Counted from the stretch's first letter, positions 1 through 9,197 are shown. The stretch: 64,000 nucleotides of DNA from Legionella_A sp963772805 (GCA_963772805.1 CAVYYU010000008.1:1054001-1118000), one strand, 5' to 3'. A program made the numbers and translations. The notes: generated by a model not told the origin, from the sequence alone.

Positions 1-11
1 CATCCCCAGAA

Positions 12-785
12 TCACCGGTTAGCCTGATAACAATCGCTGCCGTCGTTGACATAATTTCTTGCTTCCTGCATTAATTGCCGCATATGTCGCACTGCATCCT
101 TCAGGCCGCAAGACAGCGCCCTGGCTACAATGGCATGCCCTATGTTCAATTCATGTAAAACCTTGATGCTGGCGATAGGTTTAACGTTATGATAGTGTAA
201 ACCGTGCCCTGCATTGACTATCAAATTCAGCTTAGCAGCATATTCAGCTGCTTGTCTAATGCGCTCCAACTCTTTTTTATGTTCAGCCAACGTTGTTGCA
301 TCAGCATAGCACCCTGTGTGCAATTCTATGACAGGAGCACCTACGGCAACCGCTGCATCAATTTGTTTAAAATCAGGATCAATAAACAGAGACACTTCAC
401 TGCCAATTGCCTGTAATCGTTTGACTGCCCGTTCTACCGCATTGTATTGACCAATCACGTCGAGACCACCTTCCGTTGTCAATTCCTCACGTTTTTCAGG
501 GACGAGGCAAGCATGTTCCGGTGCAATTTCTTCGGCAAAATCAAGCATGGCTTCGGTTACTGCCAGCTCAAGATTCATGCGTGTTTGCAATACCACTTTG
601 ATAAGCCTGACGTCGCGTGCCTGAATATGCCGTAAATCTTCCCGCATGTGTAAGGTAATGCCATCAGCACCCGCTTCTTCAGCGTCGATTGCGGCCTGCA
701 CTGGATCAGGATAGCGTGTTCCACGCGCTTGGCGTAGAGTTGCTATGTGATCAATATTGACGCCTAGTAATATGTCTTTTCTCAT
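12..785 (-). CDS. pdxJ: Pyridoxine 5'-phosphate synthase
   Basis: PdxJ condenses 1-deoxy-D-xylulose 5-phosphate with 3-amino-2-oxopropyl phosphate to give pyridoxine 5'-phosphate, the last ring-forming step of the DXP-dependent vitamin B6 pathway, in the cytosol. The 257-residue protein has the family N-terminus LGVNIDHIATLRQARGT, with the Asn and His-Ile of the substrate pocket, then GADGITLHMREDLRHIQ and a C-terminal VNAGHGLHYHN segment, in a TIM-barrel of normal family length (about 240-250). It follows era and recO on the same strand, the usual gammaproteobacterial order, but is separated from recO by a 260-bp gap filled with GC-rich inverted repeats. The identification is secure. Confidence 0.97.
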   Translation of the reverse strand: MRKDILLGVNIDHIATLRQARGTRYPDPVQAAIDAEEAGADGITLHMREDLRHIQARDVRLIKVVLQTRMNLELAVTEAMLDFAEEIAPEHACLVPEKREELTTEGGLDVIGQYNAVERAVKRLQAIGSEVSLFIDPDFKQIDAAVAVGAPVIELHTGCYADATTLAEHKKELERIRQAAEYAAKLNLIVNAGHGLHYHNVKPIASIKVLHELNIGHAIVARALSCGLKDAVRHMRQLMQEARNYVNDGSDCYQANR

Positions 786-838
786 GTGTCACCATTTTTT
801 ATTGATTAAATTTTTTTTAAGCTCCCCTTTTCTTTATG

Positions 839-948
839 CCCCCCCGTTTGTAAAGGGGGCTAGAGGGGATTTTGGGTGGGGGTAATTAACTGCCGATCTG
901 AGTGGTCGGCTGAGAAAATCCCCCCTACCCCCCTTTACAAAGGGGGGG
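839..948. repeat. 110-bp miniature inverted-repeat element
   Basis: Two arms of about 35 bp (839-873 and 914-948) are near-perfect reverse complements: each reads C-rich, TTTGTAAAGGGGG, TAG, GGGGATTTT towards the centre. The roughly 40-bp middle has no coding potential. Each arm itself contains a short C5/G5 palindrome around TTTGTAAA. The layout resembles a MITE or an extended REP-like element sitting between recO and pdxJ. A spurious 67-codon frame on the minus strand arises from the repeats and is not a gene. Confidence 0.7.
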
Positions 949-960
949 ACTAAAACACCA

Positions 961-986
961 GTACCCCCTTTTACAAAAGGGGGTAC
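961..986. repeat. 26-bp perfect palindrome, satellite of the 110-bp element
   Basis: Arms of 12 bp (GTACCCCCTTTT and its complement) flank a central AC. It is followed by TACTAAAACACCA. Similar wording, GGACTAAAACACCA, follows the right arm of the preceding element at 947-960 and again (GGACTAAAAC) at 1020-1030, so the gap holds three related repeat units in tandem. It could act as a transcript stem-loop for the recO-to-pdxJ read-through. Confidence 0.6.
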
Positions 987-1046
987 TAAAACACCAAACC
1001 CTCTGTACAAGCACAAGGAGGGACTAAAACCCTTCACACAAATATT

Positions 1047-1730
1047 TTAAACACTTACAAATAAATTTCTGGTCTTGATTAGCTTCCCATCCAGAGCGTG
1101 ATCAATCGCGCGGCGCATGATCCATTTTGCGGATTTTAATACGTCGGCATCGTCGAGCTGGCCTGCTGAAAAAGCGAGAATATGCGCGCCTGCAATACCT
1201 TTTTCAACCAGCAAGAAACCATCTCCGGCAATGTAGGTATACTGCTTCTTGTCGTCAATTGGAATTCCCTGGATATCGTGAGTCAGTACCAGTTGATAGC
1301 CACAAGACGTCAATATTTCTTCCTCAAAACGCCTTAAAGCCGCTTCAATCTTTGGCCGGTCAGTCGCCATAAGGAGCGCAGTTAAAACATCAGTATAGGC
1401 ATCATAGAGCAACGTGTGTGCATCACTTGGCCGCAACATATGATGCAGTAATTCATTAACATATAAACCGGCAAAAAGAGCGGGACCCACTAATGGTAGT
1501 GACGGAGACATAATTTCAATCTGGCGCACATAATGCCACTCTCGACGAGCATCAACCACTATCCATAACGGAATAAATGCCTGCAACAGCGATTGTTTCT
1601 TCGGCGTACGCCCACCTTTGCAAGACCCATTTATCAGCCCTTGTTCGCGGGTAAAAAAAGTAACCTGTGCACTAGTGTCGCCAGTCCAGCGTTTGTGTAA
1701 GACCCACGCATGCAGCGCGTTAGCGATCAT
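1047..1730 (-). CDS. recO: DNA repair protein RecO
   Basis: RecO works with RecR (and RecF) to displace SSB and load RecA on gapped DNA, and can anneal SSB-coated strands. The 227-residue protein has the N-terminal OB-fold region (AWVLHKRWTGDTSAQVTFFT, then EQGLINGSCKGGRTPKK, the conserved GxxKGxR-type basic patch) followed by the helical C-terminal part, without an obvious CxxC zinc knuckle, as in other gammaproteobacterial RecO proteins. Its start overlaps the end of era by 11 bp, so the two are translationally coupled. Length fits the family (about 230-245). Confidence 0.93.
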   Translation of the reverse strand: MIANALHAWVLHKRWTGDTSAQVTFFTREQGLINGSCKGGRTPKKQSLLQAFIPLWIVVDARREWHYVRQIEIMSPSLPLVGPALFAGLYVNELLHHMLRPSDAHTLLYDAYTDVLTALLMATDRPKIEAALRRFEEEILTSCGYQLVLTHDIQGIPIDDKKQYTYIAGDGFLLVEKGIAGAHILAFSAGQLDDADVLKSAKWIMRRAIDHALDGKLIKTRNLFVSV

Positions 1731-2613
1731 AGCCCAATTGCTTTAAGAGGCGCTCGTCATCGGACCAGCCTGATTTGACTTTACACCAGCATTGCAAGAA
1801 AACTTTTTTACCCAATAATTGCTCCATGTCCAACCGTGCGCTGGTGGCTATTTCTTTAAGTTTACTGCCCTTGTCACCAATGATCATGCGCTTGTGATTC
1901 TCTTTGTCCACCAAGATTAAGGCATGAATACGCACCAGTTTCTCTTCGTCTTTATAGGATTCAATATCGACAGTTGTTGAGTAGGGTAATTCCTGACCGC
2001 ACAAACGAAATATTTTCTCACGCACCAATTCAGCGCATAAAAATTTCGTGGAGCGATCGGTGAACTGATCATCACCATATAAATGTGGGCCTTCCGGCAA
2101 AACTGCTTGCAATTGTTGCTGCAAAGTTTCAACCTGCTTTCCTGTTTTAGCAGATAATGGAATAATCGCGGCAAAATTATGACGCTGCGCTATCTCGTTT
2201 ATCCAAGGCAATAAGACGGATTTATCATCGATTTTATCAACTTTATTGACCACTAAAAAACAAGGCACATTAACATTTTTAATTAAACTTAAAACATACT
2301 CGTCTTCTTCTTTCCAATGCGTGCCATCAACTAAAAATGCGACCGCATCAACATCACGCAACACGCTCACGGCTGATTTGTTCATCATACGATTCATCAC
2401 CTTTTGGGATCCCTGATGAATCCCAGGCGTATCCACGTAAATGAATTGGTAATCACCTTCCGTACGAATACCAATGATACTATGCCTCGTAGTTTGAGGT
2501 TTACGTGATGTAATACTTAATTTTTGCTGCAAGATTCGATTAAGCAACGTTGATTTACCAACGTTAGGTCGTCCAACCAAGGCAATATAACCGCAGTGTG
2601 TTGTCATTAACAT
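1720..2613 (-). CDS. era: GTPase Era, 30S ribosome assembly factor
   Basis: Era is an essential GTPase that binds the 3' end of 16S rRNA and helps mature the 30S subunit. The 297-residue protein shows the full G-domain set: G1 GRPNVGKST near residue 14, G3 DTPG near 62, G4 NKVD near 123 and G5 SAK near 154, followed by a C-terminal KH domain containing IIGDKGSKLKEI. It overlaps recO by 11 bp. In many gammaproteobacteria rnc lies directly upstream; here the upstream neighbour is a divergent pilin gene, so rnc must be elsewhere and era must have its own promoter in the 2614-2751 gap. Confidence 0.97.
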   Translation of the reverse strand: MLMTTHCGYIALVGRPNVGKSTLLNRILQQKLSITSRKPQTTRHSIIGIRTEGDYQFIYVDTPGIHQGSQKVMNRMMNKSAVSVLRDVDAVAFLVDGTHWKEEDEYVLSLIKNVNVPCFLVVNKVDKIDDKSVLLPWINEIAQRHNFAAIIPLSAKTGKQVETLQQQLQAVLPEGPHLYGDDQFTDRSTKFLCAELVREKIFRLCGQELPYSTTVDIESYKDEEKLVRIHALILVDKENHKRMIIGDKGSKLKEIATSARLDMEQLLGKKVFLQCWCKVKSGWSDDERLLKQLGYDR

Positions 2614-2751
2614 GAGCCCTGTTTATTTTTGAATCATTTTATCAGTCTGACTGCCTGAATACCAGTCCCATAATAGTATGAAGCGTTTACATCTCATTGC
2701 AATCACCGATACTAAGTCCTAATATAATAGAATAAATTGAGGGAGAAACAC

Positions 2752-3183
2752 GTGCGTAAAGGATTTTCACTGATTGAATTGATGATTGTCATTGTGGTAG
2801 TCGGCATTCTTGCTTCCATCGCATACCCCAGTTATGTCGAATACATTACTCGTGCGCGTCGCAGCGATGGTCAATCAGCTTTAATGGATTTAGCCAGCCG
2901 TATGGAGCGTTATTATTCGGACCATAATACCTATCAAACCGCGACGATTGGCGGCAGCGCTACAACCAGTGTTTTGACTAGCAGCGCCTCAGCTGAAGCC
3001 TGGTACACATTGTCTATCACCAGCGCTACGAGTTCAGCGTATACGTTAAAAGCAACGCCAGTCGGTACACAAGGAATAAGTGATACAAAATGCCAGTCGT
3101 TAACCTTGAACAACCTGGGTGCTAAAGGTATTGCCGCAGGGCCTGCAGGCGCACCGACCAGTACCGCAACACTCTGTTGGTAA
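2752..3183 (+). CDS. Type IV pilin (PilE-like, probably a minor pilin)
   Basis: A prepilin of 143 residues. The start is taken as GTG at 2752 because it gives the compact leader MRKG followed by FSLIELMIVIVVVGIL, the class-a prepilin signal cut by PilD after Gly with Glu5 present, and has GAGGGAG at 2739-2745 as ribosome binding site; an upstream in-frame TTG (2737) would only add residues before the leader. The globular part ends with two cysteines (DTKC and ATLCW) that would form the D-region disulfide loop. A TATAAT at 2723-2728 could be its -10 box. It stands alone, away from the pil operon at 14.6-19.5 kb, so whether it is the major or a minor subunit is open. Confidence 0.88.
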   Translation: MRKGFSLIELMIVIVVVGILASIAYPSYVEYITRARRSDGQSALMDLASRMERYYSDHNTYQTATIGGSATTSVLTSSASAEAWYTLSITSATSSAYTLKATPVGTQGISDTKCQSLTLNNLGAKGIAAGPAGAPTSTATLCW

Positions 3184-3294
3184 ACAAAAATTATAAAATA
3201 CATCTAATTAGCGCACTTCAAAATCAATATGAATATTGAATATACAACGTTATCCATGTATAATTTATAGATAATACAACTATTGAAGAAAAAA

Positions 3295-5055
3295 ATGGCC
3301 GATAAACATACTGATAAAGAGCACACCGAATCATCTTCTGTGGTCGAACTAACTGACTTGCAAGCAAAGGACACAGCTGAACCAGTAGAAAAAGCAATCG
3401 ACAGAGACGAGATTATTGCACAATTCGGTTTGCAATCAGACAAAGATGTAAAGACGTTTTTGAAGTCGCCCGAAGGCAAAGCCGCTGAAGCCCTGATTGA
3501 ACAAGAAATCGCTAATATGGCTGAGCTGCATAAAGAACAAGAGATGCAAGCACGTGAAGAAAAAGCGATGCGTTACAGCTTAATGACTTATTTGTTTTCC
3601 TTGTTTTACGCCAGTAAGGCACGCGCAGAAAGCCTTAACGAAACGATTTACAAGGAGTTTGAGAAACTATTAACTAAATTACATGAAAATTCAGTTAAGG
3701 CAAGCGCTCTACCTAATGCAAGTGCTGAGCAAGCAGCACTTATCAACCAGATCAATAATTATAACGACTTATCAACTGCGTTTGAAAACAACGCCGAAGA
3801 GCTCATTAGTGAACTTGGCTCGGTCGAAGAAAAACTGGAAGCCGTCGAGAAACAAGGTGAGAACATTGTTGAAAAACACGATATTTATAACGAAGAACTC
3901 AATAGCATTGACAAAGAATATAGTAAGCTGGTTAGTCTTACTCCAAATCAAGACACTCACAAACAACCTGATACAGCCGCCATAAATACTCTTGACGCCA
4001 AGATAACTATGATTAAAAGAGAAATTGATACTGAAGTCGATAATATAAACACCCTTCTAGAATCTGGTGATCCAGAAAAAGAGCTGCAAGCACAAGCAAT
4101 GCTTAATAAAACCAATGCAAAATACTTGCAGATAGCCGCATTGGAAGATATGTCTTCAGTGATCAAAAAGGATAAATTTTTATATAAATTAAATGGTGAT
4201 CCTGCGACATCATTTGCGGAAGCCGATTTTATTCTGCCCAAAGGAAAAGGGCTTGATGCCACTTTTGGTAATGGAAAACAGATTGTCAAAGAGGGCGAAA
4301 AATATTATCTCCTCAATAAAGGCCAACAAATTAATGAGTTATCAGGTGAAGAAAAAACAGAAGCTGCAAAAACTTATCAAAAGCTTAAACCTACAGAAAT
4401 AATGAGCGTCCAAAAACTGGTTAGTAACAATAAAGAGCTGGAACAGGCTGATAATAGTGCAAAAAAAACGACCCTGTCTAACCGCCGTACTGGCCTAAAA
4501 GATGAAATCGGCCTTATTGCGCAACAACTTTCACAACTACAAGCCGGGCGCGCAAATGCTGAGCTGCAGTTAAAACAAGTGACTGCACAAGCTACATCTG
4601 CTCAAGCGATGAGCGCACCTGCTCCAACAGCAATACCGACTCCAGCGCCAACACCTACGGCGAGGCCATCGAAAGGCAACCAGCCAGCACCGCAACGCGG
4701 TAGCCTTGTGACCACGGCCTATCGCGCTTTAGTACAAGCAATAATCCATCCGCCAAGCTTAGACGATATAAATAGAGCACAACAAACTATAAATCAACAG
4801 CCCGGTATGAAAGCATCACAACAACCCGCCCTACGAGCAACATCGGATACATTGACTAACTTGAAACAATTTGCCGGCAGGGCAATTCCACCAATATTGT
4901 TGACTCGGCTACTTTCCAATATAGCTAATATTGGTGACACCATGAGTCAAGCTAATATTAGCGCACTAAATCCATCCAATCCTGTTTCAAACTCGAACAA
5001 CGAGGAAGTTAAGACTGCTCCAACACCATTTAATACCAAACCGCCTGGTTTATAG
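3295..5055 (+). CDS. Large coiled-coil hypothetical protein, effector-like
   Basis: I do not recognise this 586-residue protein. The start is placed at ATG 3295 (MADKHTDKEH) rather than the upstream TTG at 3283, because AAGAA lies just before it. It is rich in Glu, Lys and Ala, with long predicted coiled-coil stretches (about residues 70-260 and 370-440, e.g. ELGSVEEKLEAVEKQGEN), then a Pro/Ala-rich linker (APAPTAIPTPAPTPTARP) and a C-terminal part with several short helices. There is no signal peptide or clear membrane span. Coiled coils plus a disordered linker without enzymatic motifs are common among type IV secreted effectors of Legionellales, but no secretion signal can be proved here. 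It stands alone, between a pilin and an aldolase-like gene. Confidence 0.75.
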   Translation: MADKHTDKEHTESSSVVELTDLQAKDTAEPVEKAIDRDEIIAQFGLQSDKDVKTFLKSPEGKAAEALIEQEIANMAELHKEQEMQAREEKAMRYSLMTYLFSLFYASKARAESLNETIYKEFEKLLTKLHENSVKASALPNASAEQAALINQINNYNDLSTAFENNAEELISELGSVEEKLEAVEKQGENIVEKHDIYNEELNSIDKEYSKLVSLTPNQDTHKQPDTAAINTLDAKITMIKREIDTEVDNINTLLESGDPEKELQAQAMLNKTNAKYLQIAALEDMSSVIKKDKFLYKLNGDPATSFAEADFILPKGKGLDATFGNGKQIVKEGEKYYLLNKGQQINELSGEEKTEAAKTYQKLKPTEIMSVQKLVSNNKELEQADNSAKKTTLSNRRTGLKDEIGLIAQQLSQLQAGRANAELQLKQVTAQATSAQAMSAPAPTAIPTPAPTPTARPSKGNQPAPQRGSLVTTAYRALVQAIIHPPSLDDINRAQQTINQQPGMKASQQPALRATSDTLTNLKQFAGRAIPPILLTRLLSNIANIGDTMSQANISALNPSNPVSNSNNEEVKTAPTPFNTKPPGL

Positions 5056-5078
5056 GGTGAAAACATGATGTGGCTTTA

Positions 5079-5108
5079 GTCGATAACGCAGGAATTCGCG
5101 TTATCGAC
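5079..5108. terminator. Stem-loop after the coiled-coil gene
   Basis: An 11-bp perfect stem (GTCGATAACGC at 5079-5089 with its complement at 5098-5108) encloses an 8-nt loop, 24 bp after the stop codon of the coiled-coil gene. There is no T-run behind it, so intrinsic termination is only possible, not shown. The rest of the 5056-5353 gap is AT-rich and I see no gene in it. Confidence 0.4.
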
Positions 5109-5353
5109 GCGCAGCATATCCTATCAATACCCAGCCTTGATTGCATATTTTTATGAAAAAGTGATTTCCAAACATTGATTATGCTGCGCCACGCCAACAT
5201 CAATGTTTAACACTTAACCACAAAAACGCCCACACTTTAGTCTTTCTGAAAATATTTTATTCTTGAAACAACTGCAATCATTCAGACACTTGCCAAATCC
5301 ATTCAAGTTTTTTAACATGGCATAACTTACAGCCTGTTAGCGGACCCACGAAG

Positions 5354-5908
5354 ATGATGGATAAACTGATTGATAGCCAATCGATTATTATTTCACTGGA
5401 TGTAGATGCGCTTTTATTTGACAGACTACAGAAAATCGCTCAAACAGAGTTTTCCGTCATTGAAATCAACTCGGTGGAACCAAAGATCCTGAGCAAAGTG
5501 TTAGACAAATTCCCGATGTTGCGCATTGGCGCTGGCAATATCATCGACACTCAACAGCTAGAAGTATGTTATCAAGCAGGCGCACACTTTATTACCAGCC
5601 CGGGATTTAGCCCCGCAATCGCCCAAACAGCAAACATTTATTCCATTAATTATCTTCCTGGAGTTGCCACCATTTCTGAGGCCATGCATGCCATGTCATT
5701 AGGCATACAACACGTGCGGCCATACCCTGCTAACTTGAGCTTTTGCACCTTGTTAAACAAGAGCCTGCCCTTGTTGCGGCTATACCCTGCAGAAATTGAA
5801 TGGGAAGAAGCGGAACTTTTTCTTAATTTGCCTGCTGTTGCTGCCGTCAGTATTCTTAATCCAGAACAAAAGCAGTTGCAAGCATTAACTTCTGGGATTT
5901 TTGCATAA
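5354..5908 (+). CDS. Degenerate KDPG/KHG aldolase-like protein (Eda fold)
   Basis: The 184-residue protein aligns by eye with 2-keto-3-deoxy-6-phosphogluconate aldolase: VIEIN (strand with the catalytic Glu), RIGAGNIIDTQQLEVCYQAG, FITSPGFSPAIAQTA, LPGVATISEAMHAMSLG. The Schiff-base lysine of the family, in the LKFFPAE motif, is replaced: here it reads VRPYPAN with Arg122. The later CPTGG phosphate-binding turn is also lost (RLYPAEI). So the fold is kept but class I aldolase chemistry is unlikely. Its 3' end overlaps the convergent lspA end by 24 bp. It might be a non-catalytic binding protein or an enzyme with new chemistry. The start is ATG 5354 or the adjacent ATG 5357. Confidence 0.7.
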   Translation: MMDKLIDSQSIIISLDVDALLFDRLQKIAQTEFSVIEINSVEPKILSKVLDKFPMLRIGAGNIIDTQQLEVCYQAGAHFITSPGFSPAIAQTANIYSINYLPGVATISEAMHAMSLGIQHVRPYPANLSFCTLLNKSLPLLRLYPAEIEWEEAELFLNLPAVAAVSILNPEQKQLQALTSGIFA

Positions 5909-6352
5909 ATCAACAAAAATCAAAAAGGCGCCAAGACAGATCGCACTATCGGCCAAGTTAAAAACAGGCCAATGGTGATTTTTATAATATACGTCAATAA
6001 AATCAATCACGTAGCCAGCCATAAATCGATCAATCAAATTTCCTACAGCCCCGCCCAATATCAAGCTAAGGGCGAGGAATTGCATGCGCACGAGCGAGGT
6101 TGAGCGGAGAATCCACACAACCAGGATTACGCTCATCACTAAACTAAAGCCCGAAAACAACCAGCGCTGCCAACCACCAGAATTACTTAAAAAACTGAAT
6201 GCCGCCCCCGTATTGTATGCCAGTGTAAGGTTTAGCATCGGTAATATGGTTTTCGATTGATAGGGTAATAAACTTATTGATGCCCAATATTTACTACCCT
6301 GATCAAGCAGAACGACAACCAGACTAACTACGAACCAAGGCCATTTTTTCAT
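5885..6352 (-). CDS. lspA: Lipoprotein signal peptidase II
   Basis: LspA is the inner-membrane aspartyl protease that cleaves the signal peptide of diacylglyceryl-modified prolipoproteins. The 155-residue protein has four membrane segments, the N-terminal DQGSKYWA motif, YNTGAAFSFL, and the two catalytic aspartates in GNLIDR and FNLADS. The length is typical. Its ATG overlaps the ileS stop by 4 bp, so it is translationally coupled in the classic ribF-ileS-lspA arrangement. The end overlaps the convergent aldolase-like gene. Confidence 0.97.
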   Translation of the reverse strand: MKKWPWFVVSLVVVLLDQGSKYWASISLLPYQSKTILPMLNLTLAYNTGAAFSFLSNSGGWQRWLFSGFSLVMSVILVVWILRSTSLVRMQFLALSLILGGAVGNLIDRFMAGYVIDFIDVYYKNHHWPVFNLADSAICLGAFLIFVDLCKNPRS

Positions 6353-9147
6353 GCGAAATATCTCGCTTCGCCATCCCCAGTAATATTATCAACGCAACGC
6401 AAGCACAACTCAGGATGCTCGCTATGCTCACCTACGTCATTACGACGATGCCAGCAACGGGCACATTTAGGCTCTTCACTAGCGCTGACCGCAATAGCCA
6501 CCCCAAGCTCCGTGTTTAATATCGCTTCGGATGTGCACTCAACCATCGGAAAAACATCCACCGATGAGGTAATCAAAACAAAGCGCAACTCATCACCTAA
6601 CCTGTCGAGTAATACTTTCGCAGGTTCATCCGCATAAATGGTCACAGCAGCGGCTAAGGCCGAGCCGAGCACACCTTCTTTACGGCGGTTTTCCATGGCT
6701 TTATTCACCTCGTCGCGAATAGCCTGCAACGTCTGCCAGTAGTCCATATCGACCTGATCAACAGTAGGCCATGCCGTATACCATTGCTCAATAAACACCG
6801 ATTCAGAATGATTTCCAGGTATGGCACGCCAAATCTCTTCTGCAGTAAATGATAATATTGGTGCAAGCCAGCGAGTTAAGGCATGCACAATATGATACAT
6901 TGCAGTTTGACACGAACGTCTGGCATTACTATCAACCGCCGTGGTGTATTGTCTATCTTTAATAATATCAAGATAGAAACTACCCAAATCCATCGCACAA
7001 AAATTATGTATTTTTTGATAAATCACATGAAAATTGTATTGCTCATATGCTGTAAGGATTTCTTCTTGCAATTGCTGACAACGCCGAATGGCCCAGCGAT
7101 CAAGCTCTACCAATTTATCTGCAGGTACGCAATCCTGCTCTGGATTAAAATCAAATAAATTAGATAACAGGAATCGTGATGTGTTACGGATACGACGATA
7201 GGCATCGGCATTACGCTTAATGATTTCATCCGAAATGCTTACTTCATTGCGATAATCGGTAGATGCCACCCAAAGACGCAATATATCGGCGCCATGCTGA
7301 CTAACTAGCTTATCAAGGGCAACATAATTACCTTTTGATTTTGACAGCTTCTTGCCCTCGGCATCCACCGTATAACCGTGCGTTAATACGGTTTTATAAG
7401 GTGGCTCACCATACATGGCAATTGCGGTCGTTAATGAGGAATTAAACCAGCCTCGGTGTTGATCTGAGCCTTCAAAATAAGCATCGGCAGGAAATCCAAG
7501 TTCATCGCCCTGTTTGAGTACACAAAAATGTGACACGCCTGAATCAAACCACACGTCCAAGGTATCTGTAATTTTCTCGTAATTTTTCGCGTCATCGCCT
7601 AATAGTTCGGCCGCATCCAAATTAAACCAGGCATCAATACCGCCTTTTTCAATCATTACTGCAATTTTTTCGAGTAATTGCACACTATCAGGATGAACCT
7701 CTCGCGTTGATTGGTGTACAAATAACGGTATAGGTGTACCCCACGCCCGTTGCCTCGATATACACCAGTCAGGCCTGTTCTCAACCATCATACGAATTCG
7801 AGCTTTACCCCAGTCCGGGATCCAGTTCACTTTATCAAGCTGCGCTAGCAAAGCGTCGCGCAAGCCATTTTTATCCATGGAGATAAACCATTGCGGCGTA
7901 GCACGGAAAATCATCGGGGTTTTATGGCGCCAACAATGGGGATAGCTATGCACCACCGGTTCATCGTGCAATAAAGCATTTCGCGCTCGCAACTCATCCA
8001 TAATTTGCGTATTGGCTTTCAACACATGTAAACCTGCAAATAAGGGAACATCGGCGGCGAAACAACCATTAGCCATTACTGGATTAATTAGTGGCAGGTC
8101 ATAGGCAAGACCAACAGTGTAATCGTCAGGCCCATGAGCGGGTGCAGTATGCACACAACCCGTGCCTGAATCGATAGTCACATGCTCACCCAACACAACT
8201 GGGACCTGGCGATCATTGAATGGATGCAGCAACTGTAGCTTTTCAAAAATGCGCCCTTTCACCGTGCCACAAACGGTAAATTTCTCAACGCTAAAACGCG
8301 CCATTGACGCATTGGCAAGTTCTGCCGCGACCACAAAATAGTGCTCACCCGCATCAATCAGGGCATAATCAATGTCAGGATGAAGGCAAACTGCTTCGTT
8401 CGCAGGAAGCGTCCAGGGGGTCGTTGTCCATATCGGCATTATCACAGGTTTTATTGCCTGACTATTTCCAAACTTAGCCAAGAATTCCTGCGGCTCTACC
8501 GCATAAAATGCCACATCGATCGATGGTGATGTTTTTTCTTCATAATCAACTTCAGCTTCAGCAAGCGCTGAGCTGCAATCGATACACCAGTGCACGGGCT
8601 TAAATCCCTGCTGCAAATGGCCATTCGCAATAATCTGGGCCAATGCCCTCACGATATTAGCCTCGTAGGTGAAATTCATAGTGGCATAAGGATGTTGCCA
8701 ATCACCGAATACGCCTAAACGTTTAAATTCATCACGTTGAATATCAATTTGGCTGGCCGCATATTCACGGCATTTTTCGCGAAACTCACTGGCACTAATT
8801 TTAACGCCAGCTTTTCCGACTTTTTTCTCAACATTAAGTTCAATAGGCAGACCATGACAATCCCAACCTGGCACAAACGGGGCATCATAACCACTAAGTG
8901 ATTTTGACTTTATGATAATGTCTTTAAGAATTTTATTTAAAGCGTGACCGCAATGCAGATGACCATTCGCATACGGAGGGCCATCATGTAGAATAAAGCG
9001 CTTACTGCCTGCGCGTGCCGCACGTATTTTTTCATAGATGCCGCTCGCTTCCCATTCAGCCAACATCGCCGGTTCGCGCTGGGCTAAGCTCGCTTTCATT
9101 GGAAACGTGGTATTAGGTAAATTTAAAGTATCTTTATATTCAGTCAT
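6349..9147 (-). CDS. ileS: Isoleucyl-tRNA synthetase
   Basis: IleS charges tRNA-Ile and edits misactivated valine. The 932-residue class I synthetase has the HIGH-type signature PYANGHLHCGH near residue 64, the KMSKS-type loop KKLSKSKGNYV near 600, the connective-peptide editing domain (GTGCVHTAPAHGPDDY) and a C-terminal zinc-binding domain CARCWHRR...CLRC. Length fits the bacterial type 1 enzyme. It lies between ribF and lspA on one strand, 50 bp after ribF, so it is probably co-transcribed. No T-box or other leader is seen. Confidence 0.98.
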   Translation of the reverse strand: MTEYKDTLNLPNTTFPMKASLAQREPAMLAEWEASGIYEKIRAARAGSKRFILHDGPPYANGHLHCGHALNKILKDIIIKSKSLSGYDAPFVPGWDCHGLPIELNVEKKVGKAGVKISASEFREKCREYAASQIDIQRDEFKRLGVFGDWQHPYATMNFTYEANIVRALAQIIANGHLQQGFKPVHWCIDCSSALAEAEVDYEEKTSPSIDVAFYAVEPQEFLAKFGNSQAIKPVIMPIWTTTPWTLPANEAVCLHPDIDYALIDAGEHYFVVAAELANASMARFSVEKFTVCGTVKGRIFEKLQLLHPFNDRQVPVVLGEHVTIDSGTGCVHTAPAHGPDDYTVGLAYDLPLINPVMANGCFAADVPLFAGLHVLKANTQIMDELRARNALLHDEPVVHSYPHCWRHKTPMIFRATPQWFISMDKNGLRDALLAQLDKVNWIPDWGKARIRMMVENRPDWCISRQRAWGTPIPLFVHQSTREVHPDSVQLLEKIAVMIEKGGIDAWFNLDAAELLGDDAKNYEKITDTLDVWFDSGVSHFCVLKQGDELGFPADAYFEGSDQHRGWFNSSLTTAIAMYGEPPYKTVLTHGYTVDAEGKKLSKSKGNYVALDKLVSQHGADILRLWVASTDYRNEVSISDEIIKRNADAYRRIRNTSRFLLSNLFDFNPEQDCVPADKLVELDRWAIRRCQQLQEEILTAYEQYNFHVIYQKIHNFCAMDLGSFYLDIIKDRQYTTAVDSNARRSCQTAMYHIVHALTRWLAPILSFTAEEIWRAIPGNHSESVFIEQWYTAWPTVDQVDMDYWQTLQAIRDEVNKAMENRRKEGVLGSALAAAVTIYADEPAKVLLDRLGDELRFVLITSSVDVFPMVECTSEAILNTELGVAIAVSASEEPKCARCWHRRNDVGEHSEHPELCLRCVDNITGDGEARYFA

Positions 9148-9197
9148 GGATTCTACTCTACAAAGTCATGCAGTTCGGTAACTTCAGTTTTTCAAAT

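Noticed and set aside
834..1037. 67-codon minus-strand frame with repeated PPFVKGG words
   Set aside because: It is a translation of the GC-rich inverted repeats, not a gene.
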